From NCBI GenBank assembly GCA_030762935.1, contig CM060900.1:385138132-385202131 (forward strand): DNA of 64,000 bases, read 5' to 3'. The notes below the pieces were generated by a model. The model ran no database searches. It was not told where the DNA came from and saw only the letters and a program-made list of their open reading frames with translations. Source of the stretch: Hymenopus coronatus. Lineage: Eukaryota > Arthropoda > Insecta > Mantodea > Hymenopodidae. Made by a program: the position numbers and the translations under genes. Shown here in pieces: positions 1 through 11,935 of the stretch. Each line of letters begins with the position of its first letter. Positions within the stretch are counted from its first letter, which is position 1.

Positions 1-310
1 CTGGATTGAGAGAAAAAAAAAAGAGATAAAATTAACATATAACCAGCAAAATAAGATTTTTAAGGACGATCACAGGCTTTTCAAGGAGGCACCACTTAAA
101 ACCGAAATACAGAGGATTGAAGAAAAGAGAAAGAAATGACAACATCTCAAGCGGATGCACGAAAACAAAATGCCAGCCGTTGTAAACAAGTACAAGCTTG
201 CAGGGAGAAGAAATGCAGGGAGGCCGAGAAAAATATGGGTTTAATTCTGTGGAATCAGAATGAGCAGGTTTCCCAAGCAGTAGAAGAAAAAACGTGTATC
301 ATCAACTAGA
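1..310 (+). pseudogene. 3' end of a LINE ORF2 (reverse transcriptase C-terminus), decayed
   Basis: From about base 122 one frame reads KRKK, a stop where Trp is expected, QHLKRMHENKMPAVV, then NKYKLAGRRNAGRPRKIWV and a stop near 236. The block of a basic 'LKRM' stretch, 'NKYKLAGRRNAGRPRK' and a terminal Trp is the usual C-terminal tail of ORF2 in many insect non-LTR retrotransposons (the GRPRKRW tail). That assignment is from family knowledge. The internal stop and the frame breaks upstream show it is dead. The element runs off the left edge of the window, so its RT and endonuclease domains would lie outside. No poly(A) is clear downstream. Confidence 0.72.
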
Positions 311-2580
311 TGAGGATGGTAAGAATTACTTCATGTTACTTAATCCAGCTTATTCAACTCATTCTAGTTAATCGAAGACTATTACTCTATATTGTCTCAA
401 AACAAATTACATGGTAAATATTATACTTAATAAGAGACATTAAATACATTTGACTAAATGTCAGCTTAACCATCGTTTTAAGGGAACCTTACTTTTTCAT
501 CTGCTATCATCTATTCTACTATCTACATTTACTATCCTCTACCCTACCAGATAGTACGAGCAACAACAAATAAACAAGTGCGATAGATTATGGTAATCCA
601 TTTTTAACTCACACATTACGAATCTTTTGGCTAAAATTTTATACTAACGAACATCTCACGAAAAGCAAATAAAATACTGAAAATATTCAAAATGTCAGAT
701 AAAAATATCAAACATCATATACTAGTTGTAGAGTTAGTCTTGCTGTGTACAGCCGTTGGTACACTTAATGGAATGATTGTGGCTCATTAAGAGTAACATT
801 GCAGTAATACGCATGGTGCTGAAATCAGAATTCAAAAGATGTCTACTCAGTAAAATCAATATTCTTTGAAGAAAACATTATCTTACAAATAAATGTAATA
901 AATGAAATCTTAGATGCTCCCTGCCAGCTCTTCAATAGTTGTCAAAAGTCGAAAAGTTATTGTTGCTGATGTAGTAGAATTATGGATGATATTACTGTTA
1001 CCTAATGGTCATGCTGACAAGTTAAAGCTTATTGAGAAGTAGAGAAAACAGGTTCTAAATATATACAGCCCGGCGGAACTGTACTTCACTTCACCATACA
1101 GAATAGCAATGAAGAGCTTCATGACCAAGCGGAAGGAGTTATGTCGTAAACAATGGATCTGGACAAAAAAAAATGATTATTTTTGGAAACGGATGTTACA
1201 TACCCCAAAACACTTTTTTCTTTTCTAAGAGGAGTCATTCTAAAGAAACAAGTTTGATAAAATATTACTGAGTATTCCAGGTTTGTCACACAAAAATTGG
1301 ATAAGCTAGTATATTACTATTATTTTATTTAAAAAAATAAAATTATTATTGATCATATAACGCGAATATATGATGCTTTATGCATTTTTCAAATGTACAA
1401 GCATAGAATTCTGGAGATTAGTTGACATGTATATAGAAGTGTCTTTTGAAATACGAGGACCAAATTCGTATGCGAACGTTTTGTGCTAAGATAAATATTT
1501 TCGTTACTGGAAAATAATCACTAAAACTAGCAATTTGATACAAATAATAACACGACTAATTGATTTCATTTCAAGCCAATAAGCTTGCCGGCCCGTTTGT
1601 CTACAGCAGCTTAAGGTAAATGGGTATGCATAAATATATAAAGTTTAATTCAATGATGCAGCAAATGTTATTTGGTAAATTATTAATTACTAAACAGTTA
1701 GGAAGCATGTCTGAATAAATTTTATGTCAAAACATTAATAGATTTAAAAAAAAAAAAATATGTAATTGAAGGATGTGTGTAAAAGCGGACTAACCCTCAA
1801 AACCAAAAAGTTTCTTATTAGTGCTGCTATCTCCTATTTTAGACAAATACTAGTAGTTTAAGGATGACCTAACACCAAAAACTTGAATGTGAATAAATAA
1901 CAACTTTTATTTGTTGCGATCATGTGTCCTTACCCCTAATCATAATCCAAGGTACAGAGCTCGCCAAAACTCTTATGTCTCAAATTTCTCATGAACATTA
2001 CAGAAAACTTTCATCTGTTTTTGGTGAAGATAATGATGCCCATGAAGAAGGGTCCCTGTTTAACATACCTTATTTTATTTGAGTGTTTGAAATAGGTCAA
2101 ATAGTTTCAAGGGAATTTTTTATAAAAAAATTGACAAACACTAAGCAATATATCCAAATTTAAGTGCAAGGTTGTTTTATGTAAATTATAAATACAAATA
2201 TGTCGCCTAAATGGCGAACAATGAGCACCAATGTTTTCTTTATGACAATAAAAATAAATTAAAATACTTAGAACTCTGCATAAACTTAAGCTTGAGGCGA
2301 CTAATTTAACCCCAACTCCAATAAAATATAACACGTATCAAATAGAATTGCTTTACGTGTGTGCAAAAACATTTCTTTTTCGGCTTCAATAACATTTAAT
2401 TAGCTGTTTTTTCTCTCCGTCTAAAAGTTTATCCACAAACCACGTTTTCACACCTCGATACGTGACCTGCTGGTATAAGTAGTGTGGAGTGCATAGCCTT
2501 CAAGTGCATTCAAACTGAGTTTCAATATAGCATTTTTATAGCATGGCCCTCCCAACTAAGGTTACGCCTTTTGAGCCCCC
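311..2580. other. AT-rich intergenic DNA, no feature recognised
   Basis: I see only short chance frames, A/T homopolymer runs (for example near 1745-1760) and no tRNA-like, inverted-repeat or coding signal that I can support. Confidence 0.5.
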
Positions 2581-2587
2581 TTTTAGG

Positions 2588-2700
2588 TGAAAATAAAGAC
2601 GTATGTCTTGGGTGTCCACGCCTACTTGCAAGTACTAACCGACCTGAAAACATACTACTATTAATAAGTAAACTTTTAAGTCATCAATGAAACAACTATT
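2588..2700 (+). repeat. Dispersed repeat C, copy 1
   Basis: This stretch matches 41,690-41,795 on the same strand: both read roughly GTGTCCACGCCTACTTG, CTAACCGACCT, AAAACATACTACT, TTAATAA in order. At the second site it directly follows a family A fragment, so it may be a flanking or variant part of that family. No function is visible. Confidence 0.6.
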
Positions 2701-3610
2701 GAGATTCTGCTGCTTAATGCACTGTAATTACCGATACAAATTACAAGTGCAGTACGGTGAGCTACAAAGAAAAGCTTCAAAGGATTTTGTATCGTTTACT
2801 GGTATTTTTTAAGTGTATTCTGCACTAGCCGATAAGATATGTCTGCAAAACATGATAACAGGTTGTATGACAAACTGAATACACTCATTCCTCATCCTTC
2901 ATTTTTAGCCAATACGATCGGGAGCGTAAACTTATACCTCGTTTCTACGCTATTTTGTAGCCCTTGTCATGGTTACTTGTTTAACTATTCAGCAGAAGTG
3001 GAGCATCCTTTCACTGTGGCCTAAAACCACCAATAATAGGTTCGCAGGGCTACGTACGACGATAAATAATGTGACGTAGGCGGGAGGTGCAGTGAGATTT
3101 TCTTTGGAAGTCTTTGTATATAAACCTAATAACCATACACTAACTTTTTGTCAAGAAGGGGTATTTCATGAACTCGGTGTCTCAGAACTTCAATAACGAT
3201 TATTTTGTGTACATACATATCCATGACGGTAAAACCAAACTTCATCCTTGAACAATATTAAATGTTGGTCCATTTCGCCATTGTATACGCTATAGAGAGT
3301 TCACTCACAACATGTATTAACACATGCTAATCATAAATAAATACACGCTGTGCAGTAGAAAACAAATTCTGAGCCATAATAGAATTTTTGACTAAGTACA
3401 GGACAAAATGATAGAGCACACTGGTAATAACTCAACCATACGATACACTGTCGGCTCAAGACTGCACTTTCAAAGCAGAGAAAAACAAGTCAGCAACGTG
3501 ATCTTGTGTACAGCAGCTGTGTTACCGTGTTTCCGTTTGTGCAGTGAAAAAACATCGCGCAGCGGTTCGGATGTATTTGGGTTGCACTGTAGGAGAGCAT
3601 TAAGGCTAAA
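2701..3610. other. AT-rich intergenic DNA, no feature recognised
   Basis: Two short chance frames (2839-3024 and 3408-3617) have no recognisable motif. A slightly GC-richer patch near 3040-3095 has no structure that I can name. Confidence 0.4.
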
Positions 3611-3616
3611 AAGATA

Positions 3617-4326
3617 GTCAAATATTTAAAACCTATCGCTATCCGATTGTAGTTGAAATTCGCTGTTTTACGTTGGTCAGGATTAAATCAAAAATAGGGA
3701 AGACTTTTCAGTTTCAGAAAAGTATATGTATATTAAAACTGAAACAAATAACAAGACATATCACGGAAACCGTTAGATCCACAACAAAAATATGTATGCC
3801 ATAAATTCTGTGTGTTTACGAGATATTTTAGAGTGGTAAGTTTGCGGTCTACCAGTTATAAAAAGTCATTCAAGATGAAGAGGACTGCATGGGCCATTAC
3901 TAGGAAATTCAGGATGTACATATTATTTTTGAGTAAATCAAAATATTCGAACAATTTTCCATGTAAAGGTAGCTTGGGTTGGGAGAATTTTCTTGAAACC
4001 TTTGAGTCACGTCCTTGGGAGATACTAAGTAATTATCAAGTTTGCTATCTAACCAACTTGCCGCTTTTTATCTATGCTGTCCACAGACACACACAGACAC
4101 ACTGACCTTTTAGTAGAAATGATTTTTGGGAGTCTTAAAACATATATTTCCGGTGAAATTTTGTTATCGAATTTTCTACTGGAGCACAATATCTTCTCTA
4201 CATATTATTTATATTGTACGCAGATGCTAGAGAAACTAAAAAAAACGGGTGTGTTCCATGAACATAAATTTCTCAGTTTGTTCTGCAAACAAACGATCCT
4301 TACAAAAGATTATTCTTTTATCTAAA
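3617..4326 (+). repeat. Family A repeat, unit 1 of a head-to-tail pair
   Basis: This is the first near-complete unit of the window's main dispersed repeat. Landmarks in order are a TCAAATATTTAAAACC start, AACAAATAACAAG, TACCAGTTATA, AATTTTCCATGTAAAGG, a CCACAGACACACACAGACAC stretch, TTTCCGGTGAAATTT, CTCTACATATTAT and TACAAAAGATTATTC. The same landmarks recur in the same order in about a dozen other places. The end of this unit runs straight into the start of the next. It encodes nothing recognisable and is diverged from the other copies, so it is old. Confidence 0.8.
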
Positions 4327-4749
4327 TCATGTTGAACGAGAAACACATTACCATAAATTGTCATATTGCTTGCTTCCTTCTAAGAAGATTGGAAATAAGG
4401 GACTACACTCGACTTAAACCATACACAAGTATTTTAGAAACTGGTCGGCATATGAACCATTGAAGATTTATTCGCTTTGCATTGCCAGTAAAAGAAAAGG
4501 AAGACGAAAGGTAAGGTGACCCCGTTTGAGAAAAGTTATGTAAATTAAAATGGAAACCAATAACAAGGAATATCTCTGAAACGGTCATCTCTGAAGCAAA
4601 AATGTATATGACATAAATTCTGTGTTTTAACTAGATCAAAGTTTTTGTGCTGTAATTTTTGGTCTACATATTACCGTTTACCAGTTATACAAAAATTCAG
4701 CAAAATTTATCTAGAATCAACAGGCCTTCAGAAGCTATTCCCGAAAATT

Positions 4750-4780
<31 letters not shown>

Positions 4781-5110
4781 TATTTTAATCAAAATCGTTG
4801 GAGTCATTTTTGTGAAGAACAAAATTTTCAATAATTTTCCACGTAAAGGACAGATTGGGGTACAGACATCTTGGTATTTAATAGTCTTTTAGTTTTTGAG
4901 CTATGTTGTCTACAGAAACACACACACACATACTTGCGCACAATTTTTCTAAAAGTGCTTCTTTTTGAATTCAGGGGGCCTCAAAACATATTTCCGGTGA
5001 AATTTCAGTATAGAGTCTTTGAATGGAATACAATACATTCTCTACCTACTATTTACATTGTACGTACATACCTGCTAGAAAAGGCGAACAAGGCAGGCAC
5101 TATAAAGAGA
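4327..5110 (+). repeat. Family A repeat, unit 2 of a head-to-tail pair
   Basis: The unit follows 3617-4326 without a gap and repeats its landmarks about 0.8 kb later: GTTTGAGAAAAGTTATG, AATATCTCTGAAACGG, TTTTAATCAAAATCGTTGG, TTTTTGAGCTATGTTGTC, CATATTTCCGGTGAAATTTC and TTCTCTACCTACTATT. A TA microsatellite (4750-4776) has expanded inside it at the junction before the TTTTAATCAAAATCG landmark. Confidence 0.8.
4750..4776. repeat. (TA)n microsatellite inside family A
   Basis: An uninterrupted TA run inside the family A unit. A longer TA run lies at the matching place of the minus-strand copy near 42.9 kb. Confidence 0.9.
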
Positions 5111-5558
5111 AAATTAATGTTATAACGTTCAAGGGGTGCTTTCACAACCGCTTGGTTAATATATCGACGCTGTTAATGGCAGCATTACCGTATTAATTTA
5201 GGGTATTTTATATAAGGGCAAAAACTGAAAGCCATGTCTAAATTATTATTCGCTGTAACTAGAAAGTTAACAGAAGTATAACTATTGCAGGTTATGAGAA
5301 AAGTATGTTTTCTACATACATAAGCATTTATTCCTCTAAATAATGTAATTCATAGCTACGTTAGAAAAAAAAAACAATTTGGAAGTTTAAATTGTGAACA
5401 TCATATATATATATATTACAAGTTTGGATTAATTGTCAATCTAAAGCTGTTTAGTGGAAGAGTTCTAAGATGAGGTTGAATACATTTGAAAACCTTCATT
5501 AATATGTATATATTAAAATAGCTTGTGGAATACAATATTTATTTCATGAAAGATTTTT
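5111..5558. other. AT-rich intergenic DNA, no feature recognised
   Basis: Only A/T runs and a short TA stretch near 5403-5416 are visible. Confidence 0.4.
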
Positions 5559-5559
5559 T

Positions 5560-5775
5560 TTGGTAGTGTTTAACGCCCGCTTTAACTACTTATGGCACCG
5601 CAGGCGGTGACACTGATGATACATGAATGATGATAGAGCACCGGTGGAATGCGATGGCGGTGGAAACCGTAGTACCCGGAGAAAACCCACCCCAGCGCCA
5701 CTTTCTCCACCACAAATCTCACATGCGGTCACTTGGACTCGAACCCCGGCCGTCTAGGTTTCATGAAAGTGAATA
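5560..5775 (-). mobile_element. tRNA-derived SINE, family D with tail type b
   Basis: Read on the minus strand it holds a box-B-like GGGGTTCGAGTCC, then ACCGCATGTGAGATTTGTGG, GGGTTTTCTCCGGG, ATGTATCATCAGTGTCACCGC, CGGTGCCAT and a terminal GGGCGTTAAACACTACC followed by A's (T run at 5560-5567 on the plus strand). Body and tail match copies at 31,247-31,484 (-) and 38,703-38,841 (+). The tRNA-like head is incomplete. An A-rich 3' end is what LINE-dependent retrotransposition leaves. Confidence 0.78.
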
Positions 5776-5829
5776 TTCAAACTCTTCTAATAGAGTAGTT
5801 GTATTTTGATGAATAGAGTTTATAATTAT

Positions 5830-6760
5830 GAATGCTTGACTTTAAGTAAAGTAGACAACTAAAGACAAACTTGACGGCTGCGCTAATATGCCACCAAATT
5901 TAATAAAAGGAGGTAGAGCAAGTGACCTGGATAGCATTATATATAACATTCTCACTACTCTCTTTTGTAATATAAACGACTTAAGCGCCGAAGTAAAGTT
6001 ACCCCATAGAGTTATTTCACAGCGAAGATGGCTGTTGGTGAGCAGAATATTCTGTCAATAAGAAATTCATGTTTAAATTTTCTTTGGGAATTTTTAAACT
6101 ACAAAGCCGTTTTCTAATTTAAGAAGATAAAGAATGTATATGGGTTTCACAACTAATGCCAGATTCTACAATAACATCCCCTTTTTTTTTTTTAAACCAG
6201 AAGTAATGCGAGTAAGTAATACAAGTGCTTTATTGATTTTGAAACTAATATTAATAACTGTGTTTTCCTATATGAGATGTAGACTAAAAGTTCTCCTTTA
6301 ATGTATCTACAGATTTACTTCCATATAAAATGTCTACATCATCGGCAAACATATAAATATTATGGCATAAAACCATAACTGCAACAGATAATTCGTTCGT
6401 ATAAATAAAAAATATAATTGGCCCTAAATTGATCCCTAGGAATCCCCGTTTTCAGAAATTTAAATTTGGATTTATTTTAAATACAATTAATACTTTGATA
6501 CGTATACACCCGTTAGTGAACAAAGAATAGGTACACATTATTATTACTATTGGTACTAAATCCGTAAAGGATCAATTAGTTAGAATTCCTTGAGAAACTG
6601 TTTCGAAGGCCTTGGACAATTCAAAGTATCGACAAGATACAGTGTGTCCATTATCTAGGTGATTTAATCAGTGTTTAAGAAAATTAGTAACTGCATCAAA
6701 AAAGATTAGTACCTCAACTGGATGTAAGTTATTTTTGGCAATTCACTAACTCACAATTTG
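5830..6760 (-). pseudogene. Decayed jockey/CR1-like LINE reverse transcriptase
   Basis: On the minus strand, translated in pieces from 6760 downward, one reads in order NNLHPVEV and DAVTNFLKH, then ELSKAFETVSQGIL (around 6597-6640), GFLGINLGPIIFFIYTNEL, and MFADDVDILYGS with the catalytic FADD at 6338-6349. After a gap come SHLRCEITLWGNFTS, ILQKRVVRML and LALPPFIKFG near 5900-6060. This is the order of RT motifs A, B (PQGSVLGP, now diverged), C (FADD) and the thumb/C-terminal region (HLxYGxxLWG, LQKRxVR) of jockey- or CR1-type LINEs. Stops and frameshifts separate the pieces, so it is not expressed. Plus-strand frames across the region are chance. Confidence 0.82.
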
Positions 6761-7051
6761 ATTGAAAGTGATAATTTTTTTAACTTTTCGAGATTTCAAA
6801 GACTTTCAAAACAGCTGGCTTCTTTGGAACGAGTACCTTCCATTTATAAAGTATACCCCTCTTCTTGTAAAATTGTAAGCCCCTTTGCTATGGAAGAATA
6901 CGGCAATGAAGGAGATAATAGAGAGGTAATAAATTCCAAGCAGCAACAACTAACTTGTGATTATGACCGAGATGGGTTTTTCAGCACGATTGTGGCAATT
7001 CCATTCTTCGTGAATAAGCGATTATCGGTCATTTTTCGTTACACTGACTGA

Positions 7052-7255
7052 AAACAGGGGGTTTGCGGTTCAAATCCCAACAGGACCGCTCTCCAAGATG
7101 AGAATTTTCCCAGGTCCTTATAACTGGCAAATACTGGGGAGATATTCTTAACTTGAGCTTCTACTGCCTCGTTTTCTAGTTGTCATTCAATTTAATTTTC
7201 TGTATTATTATTGCTCAAGGTGTGCGGTGCCATATAAAATAATAAAGCGCCTTAA
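7052..7255 (+). mobile_element. tRNA-derived SINE fragment
   Basis: It starts with GGGGGTTTGCGGTTCAAATCCC, where GGTTCAAATCC is a good Pol III box B, followed by AACAGGACCG and a body ending near GGTGTGCGGTGCCATA and AATAATAAAG. Box A is missing, so the head is truncated at the 5' side. Confidence 0.6.
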
Positions 7256-8294
7256 ACTTTATTAATACGCACAATTAAAGTAATTCTTAAGAAAAGGGAG
7301 ACCTCAGGTTATCTACGGAGGACACCCTAATTTAAATCAGGATTCTTTATCACTCTTCTGAAGGAAGCTTTGTGTAATAGCGTATTGCAAATAATCACAT
7401 TTCTTAATAGTAAAGAAAATACTTCACGAAGCTGCAAATTTCGGCCTCTGTAAAAACTATGTTGAATTCTGCTGACTGTTTTATATGAGTAAACGGCCTC
7501 AGTTATGATGAGTTAACGGTAGACCAGCTACAGACATGATAACATGCATTTTACTAGTTATTTGTTTACATTTAATTTGGTAAGAGGATATATACATACA
7601 GGCGAGTAATAATAGCAAGTAAATATGCATGTGAGGTTCATTATAAGATAAACATTCATACTATGAGTGAAAAGAGTTATTTCTATAAATTTAAAGTTAT
7701 CTTTAACTGGTCAGGTAAGCAAAGTAAGTCAATAAATTTTTTTAGGGCCAGAGCGTTTACACTGCGGCTTTGCTGAATAAGTGTTTTTATACTTATTAAC
7801 AATTACATTGCTCTATCAGAGTTAGACTTGTTTCGGGTAATATAGTAATTCTACTTTAGAAGCAATGTATTATTGATATTAGTTTACCCGGAGTTTCAAC
7901 CTTAGGATTTCTTAATACATTTAAACACATTACTTCATTATTGCTTTCACACGTTCGGACTCTAAGGACGACAGCACGACTCTCATTTAAGATAAATCTT
8001 TTCTAATCGGGAACCGAACGCGGTACCTCGGTTTGAGAGCTTGGAAAACCTACAACTGAGAGGAAATTTAATATTTTATAGCAATAATGCATATGCTTCT
8101 GTGAACACTTTAAAGACGTTTTGACGCGTAACATTTAAACATAATGTCATGAACCTAGTTACCCCATTATGATTTAACAAAGGTGCAACGTTTGAACTAC
8201 AATTCAAACAAGATAGATAAAAAATAGAAGGAATATGCTAAACCAATTGGATGACTTTCTCTTCCTATTCTCTAAGCAACTGCTCTTACAACCG
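7256..8294. other. AT-rich intergenic DNA, no feature recognised
   Basis: No tRNA-like boxes, inverted repeats or coding traces are visible. A slightly GC-richer patch at 7950-8040 remains unexplained. Confidence 0.4.
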
Positions 8295-9115
8295 CTTATC
8301 CTTCTTCATGCTGATCAAGTCAAATACTAGCAGAAATATTATAACTTGCTTTATAAAAATTATAAGAAAAACAAGAGAATAAATTAGGCTAAGACAATAG
8401 TCAAATATTTAAAACCTATTGCTATGCCATTCCCTTTGCATGCCAGGAGTAAAACAAAAGATATACGAAACGAGTAATAACTTCTCGTTTGTGAAAGGAA
8501 TAAGTATTTTAAAATTGAAATCAATAAACATCGGAAATGGTTAATTCCACTAAAGTTATATTAGCCATAAATTGTGCATTTTAATGAGATCAACACTTTC
8601 TGAGTTCCGAATTTCTTTTCTATCTTTTACATTTACCAGTTATAGAAAGGCTCTTCTGAGGCTATTCCCAGAAAATTCAAGACCTACATTTTATTTGCTA
8701 TGAAAATATCTTCACCATATAATGTTTAGTCAAAATGTTTTCGAGTCATTTTTCAGAAATTCAAAATTTTCGTAAAATATTCCAGGTAAATGTCAGCTGG
8801 GAGTGCGAAGATTTTCCTGAATGGTCTCCGTCGTTTTTTTTTTTTTTTTTTTGGAAGATGCTGAACTTAAATACCAATACAAACGAATGCTTGTTTTTGG
8901 GTTAAGCTGCCACGGACACATACAGACTCAACTCGTCCACAGACGCACACACTCACACGGATCTTTTTCTATTTTTTTTTTTTTATTCGGAGGGTCTCAA
9001 AAGATATATTTTCAGAGAAATCTGTGTATCAATTTTTTAGGTTGTATACAATGCCTTCTCTACCTACTATGTATATTTTGCATACATGGTCGATAAAGCA
9101 AAAATATACACTTTG
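8295..9115 (+). repeat. Family A repeat, single unit
   Basis: The landmarks appear in order: CTTCATGCTGATCAAG near the start, AGTCAAATATTTAAAACC, GCCAGGAGTAAAACAAAAGA, TTACCAGTTATAGAAA, AATATTCCAGGTAAATG, a CACGGACACATACAGAC stretch, GGTCTCAAAAGATATATT and CTTCTCTACCTACTATGTA. A 19-T run at 8834-8852 interrupts it. Confidence 0.78.
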
Positions 9116-9784
9116 TAATTACATTTCTAATGTATATTTACAAATTCAGGTATGTGTTTTCCGCAAAATAATGCCTAAAGGATGCTTCACAAAGCCTTAA
9201 AGCACTGCACTAAGAGTACACCGAAGAGAAGCATTTAGAGTTCGTAATATGAAACATAAAGTTTGCCTTTTCCAAAGGAAATGCCAAAGTTAAATGAAAA
9301 CTCTTCTCTTTTAAGCTCGTAATATCAGCGTAGGTTTCCCCACCACCTCAGACTTTCCAACGATCCACAGTAGGTACTAACGCGAAATTAAACTGCTTCC
9401 TTCTTCCTCTGAGGATTTTCTTTTGTGCTTATTCTTCACAATCAGAGCAGTCGAAATTTGCCATCTGAATGCATTTAGCTCTCAGCAACAGCAGATTATA
9501 ATTGAGTGACTGGGGTAAGGCTCTCTCTTAATGATCTAGAAGGAGAGAATGGAATTTAATTCCCAAAATATAATGTCTCTGAATGAAATAATTTGGCTGA
9601 GGAAAGTTAGTAAATGTATCACAAATCGGTAAAACGTTAAAATGAGTAGAGACGGAAACCGTTTGGAGACAAAAGGGAGAGTGGATTTACATTTAGGTTT
9701 CCACTGAGATTATTATATAAAACATTCTTTAGGAAGTTTCTCTGAACCCCCATAAAATTCTATTTTGGATATTTCCATGGACTA
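9116..9784. other. AT-rich intergenic DNA, no feature recognised
   Basis: Nothing supportable is seen on either strand. Confidence 0.4.
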
Positions 9785-9935
9785 GATTATCAGTCATTGA
9801 AATGTTCACTTTCAGTCCCCAAGTTGCGGGTTCATTTCCGGATCAGGACGACGCCATTTCAGCATATTTAAACGCCACAGCCTTATGTCGTCAGATTTGC
9901 AACGTATAGGAATTCTATCCTATACGTAAGTCAGA
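9785..9935 (+). mobile_element. tRNA-derived SINE
   Basis: A degenerate tRNA head ends in GCGGGTTCATTTCCGGATC (box B), followed by ATATTTAAACGCCACAGCC, TTATGTCGTCAGATTTGC and AACGTATAGGAATTCTATCC. From memory of insect SINEs, the 'ATTTAAA...CAGCCTTATGTC...AGATTT...GTAAAGGAACTCC' order is a widespread SINE body; here it is diverged. Confidence 0.62.
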
Positions 9936-10315
9936 CTAATAATCTCCTGGAAGATGACAGATGTAGTTATTCAATCTATCTAATGTTATCATTGGGACTT
10001 TCCACTATTTCTATAAGATTTTGGATCTATGAGCACAAGTGTTTAAGGCCCAATTCTGTTGTCAGTTTTTGGTTCCATTTATTGACCTTAAGATACTAAC
10101 AGTGTATGATGTAGTGTACAAAAGATACTAATTTACGTTTACTAACATATTTCATAGTTATTACCAAAGCCTGACGTTAATGTGCACACGTCAATATACA
10201 CAATGGTTCATTAGGACATTACGGTATTACAGAGAGTAAGATTGATTATAAATGTGTTATACCGAATTTAATGGTTTAACTACAATTTCTCACCTCAGTT
10301 TCGTGTTCTGACCAA
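9936..10315. other. AT-rich intergenic DNA, no feature recognised
   Basis: No supportable feature. Confidence 0.4.
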
Positions 10316-10565
10316 GCCGGATGGCTCAGTTGGTTTTGCGTTTCGTCCGCATTCGGGAGGTCGCGAGTTTGATACTCATGGCCGGCCGGCCTACCTGTCC
10401 TATGGGTAATTTTGGTGATTATCCCATATAACCAGGTGAATCCGGGTTAAGCGTTTTTGCATATCCGTGTTTCCTGTCCCTACATGACGTTTCCATTGCC
10501 ATTTCATTTATCTTTCATTCTGTTGGTTTGTTTCAGGGTTGGAAGTGTCGGCAATGGTGCTTAGT
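10316..10565 (+). mobile_element. tRNA-derived SINE, family F copy 1
   Basis: The head GCCGGATGGCTCAGTTGG is a clear tRNA 5' end with box A (TGGCTCAGTTGG). The degenerate box B is GCGAGTTTGATACTC. The body runs through CTATGGGTAATTTTGGTG, TTTCCTGTCCC and CATTTCATTTATCTTTCATT to TTTCAGGGTTGGAAGTGTCG. A second copy at 25,462-25,700 shares head layout, body and the TTTCA-GGTTG-AA-TGTCG end. No long poly(A) follows. Confidence 0.72.
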
Positions 10566-10615
10566 ACAGCGTAACAGGGAAAAATAATGCTCACAGTGCC
10601 TATTTTCGTCCCTGA

Positions 10616-10835
10616 CTTCGGCTGGTTGCTGGGATAAGAACCGCCCCTGATGGGAACTTTGGACACTGCGTATAGCGAGTCCCCTCTCCGATTCTGGGAA
10701 CTGTAGGTACCCTGTCATTGCTGTGCCGTCGTTCCTGGTTCCGGCCGCCCGGTGTATCCTCTGAGCTCATCCCTTCCTCCTAGGGATCCCCCTCACGGTA
10801 CATAGGTATAGCCACTTGCACTGCTTCGCTGTCGG
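10616..10835 (+). repeat. GC-richer repeat K, copy 1
   Basis: This shares CTTCGGCTGGTTGC, GTCATTGCTGT, TCCTGGTT-CGGC-GCC-GGT-TAT and CTTCCTCCT-GGG in the same order with 11,697-11,935. It follows SINE F copy 1 closely. Both copies are GC-richer than their surroundings. The family is not recognised. Confidence 0.7.
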
Positions 10836-11690
10836 GTTCCATTCGTCCATATCCTATTGATATTCGAACACTGCATGGGAGTTCTACGCTTTACTGTAAT
10901 CTTTTATTGAAGCTCTACGTGAAACAAGCGATAGAAGAGGTATATGTGACGTGCCTAGAGTCGAAACCCAACTCCATAAGGAAGAAAGTAAGACAAAATT
11001 TGCTTTTCTGTGAAAATATGCGTGGCCAGTTCGATATGGGCACTGCTTTTGCTTCAAAAGCCGCTTGATTGGCTAACAATTTGTTGACAAAAATTAGGAT
11101 CATTTTCAATAAGCCCTAGATGCAATTCAACTTCAGTCATTGTTAATTTAAAGAACCATCAAGTCTCCTTGTATCAAACAGAATGTAGTACTTGGTTTCC
11201 CCAGCTTTCATCTATACTGCAGGTAGTTGTGTGGTGTTGATTCATTTGCATGGTTAATCTTGTGTTAATCATTAATGAATTTGAGTTTAAATCTATCAAT
11301 TTTAAGTAAAATGAGAAATACAATTAGTAGTGAGTCACAGAAAAGTTCACCAGAAGTACATCTAAACAAATAAAAACTGAAAATAGAAATTGAACAGAAA
11401 TAAGGGCACCTATGCTTGGTTGAGGTCTATTTTCTTTACATTTGAATAACTATTACAATTACATAATATATATGAATATGTATAAATTTCATTTGCATAA
11501 CTATTGTGGCATACTGTTTACCTATTGGGATAAATTTCGAAAACAAGAGTACACAGTTTTGTAAGCACCACTTCAGTTACACCATTTTTTCCCCATACAT
11601 ACTCCGCCTTTAGCTGCAGTGATGATATCGCCGTTATTTTACCTTTGGCAAAGGTGTTATTTCGTATACAGTTCTCATTAGATTTCTGCA
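10836..11690. other. AT-rich intergenic DNA, no feature recognised
   Basis: A minus-strand frame at 10,915-11,109 has no recognisable motif. Otherwise A/T runs only. Confidence 0.4.
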
Positions 11691-11696
11691 CCCTTA

Positions 11697-11935
11697 TTTC
11701 GGCTGGTTGCCAGAATGTCCTCCTGGCGGGTGTTTTGGTCCCCATGTTGGGCGGGAGATCCCGGTCGTTCTGTCCATCTGTCGGGTGCTTCAATTTTGAA
11801 ATTATACGGACTCTGTCATTGCTGTTCTGTCGCTCCTGGTTACGGCTGCCTGGTATATTCTCACACTTCACTCCTCCCTCCTGGGGGTGACCCCTCTTGG
11901 GGTGTAGATGCAATAACCTCAGGTTCGGAGCCGAC
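11697..11935 (+). repeat. GC-richer repeat K, copy 2
   Basis: The copy matches 10,616-10,835 over most of its length and is followed by a short unique tail ending near TCCGATAAGAG. Open frames on both strands here (up to 131 codons on the minus strand, 11,518-11,913) come from the GC-rich repeat and show no protein motif. Confidence 0.7.

Noticed and set aside
3812..4325. Frames of 97 and 83 codons (and similar ones at 4,659-5,125 and 8,821-9,096)
   Set aside because: They fall inside family A units; other copies of the repeat do not keep the frames open.
11518..11913. 131-codon minus-strand frame
   Set aside because: It lies mostly in GC-rich repeat K and has no protein motif.
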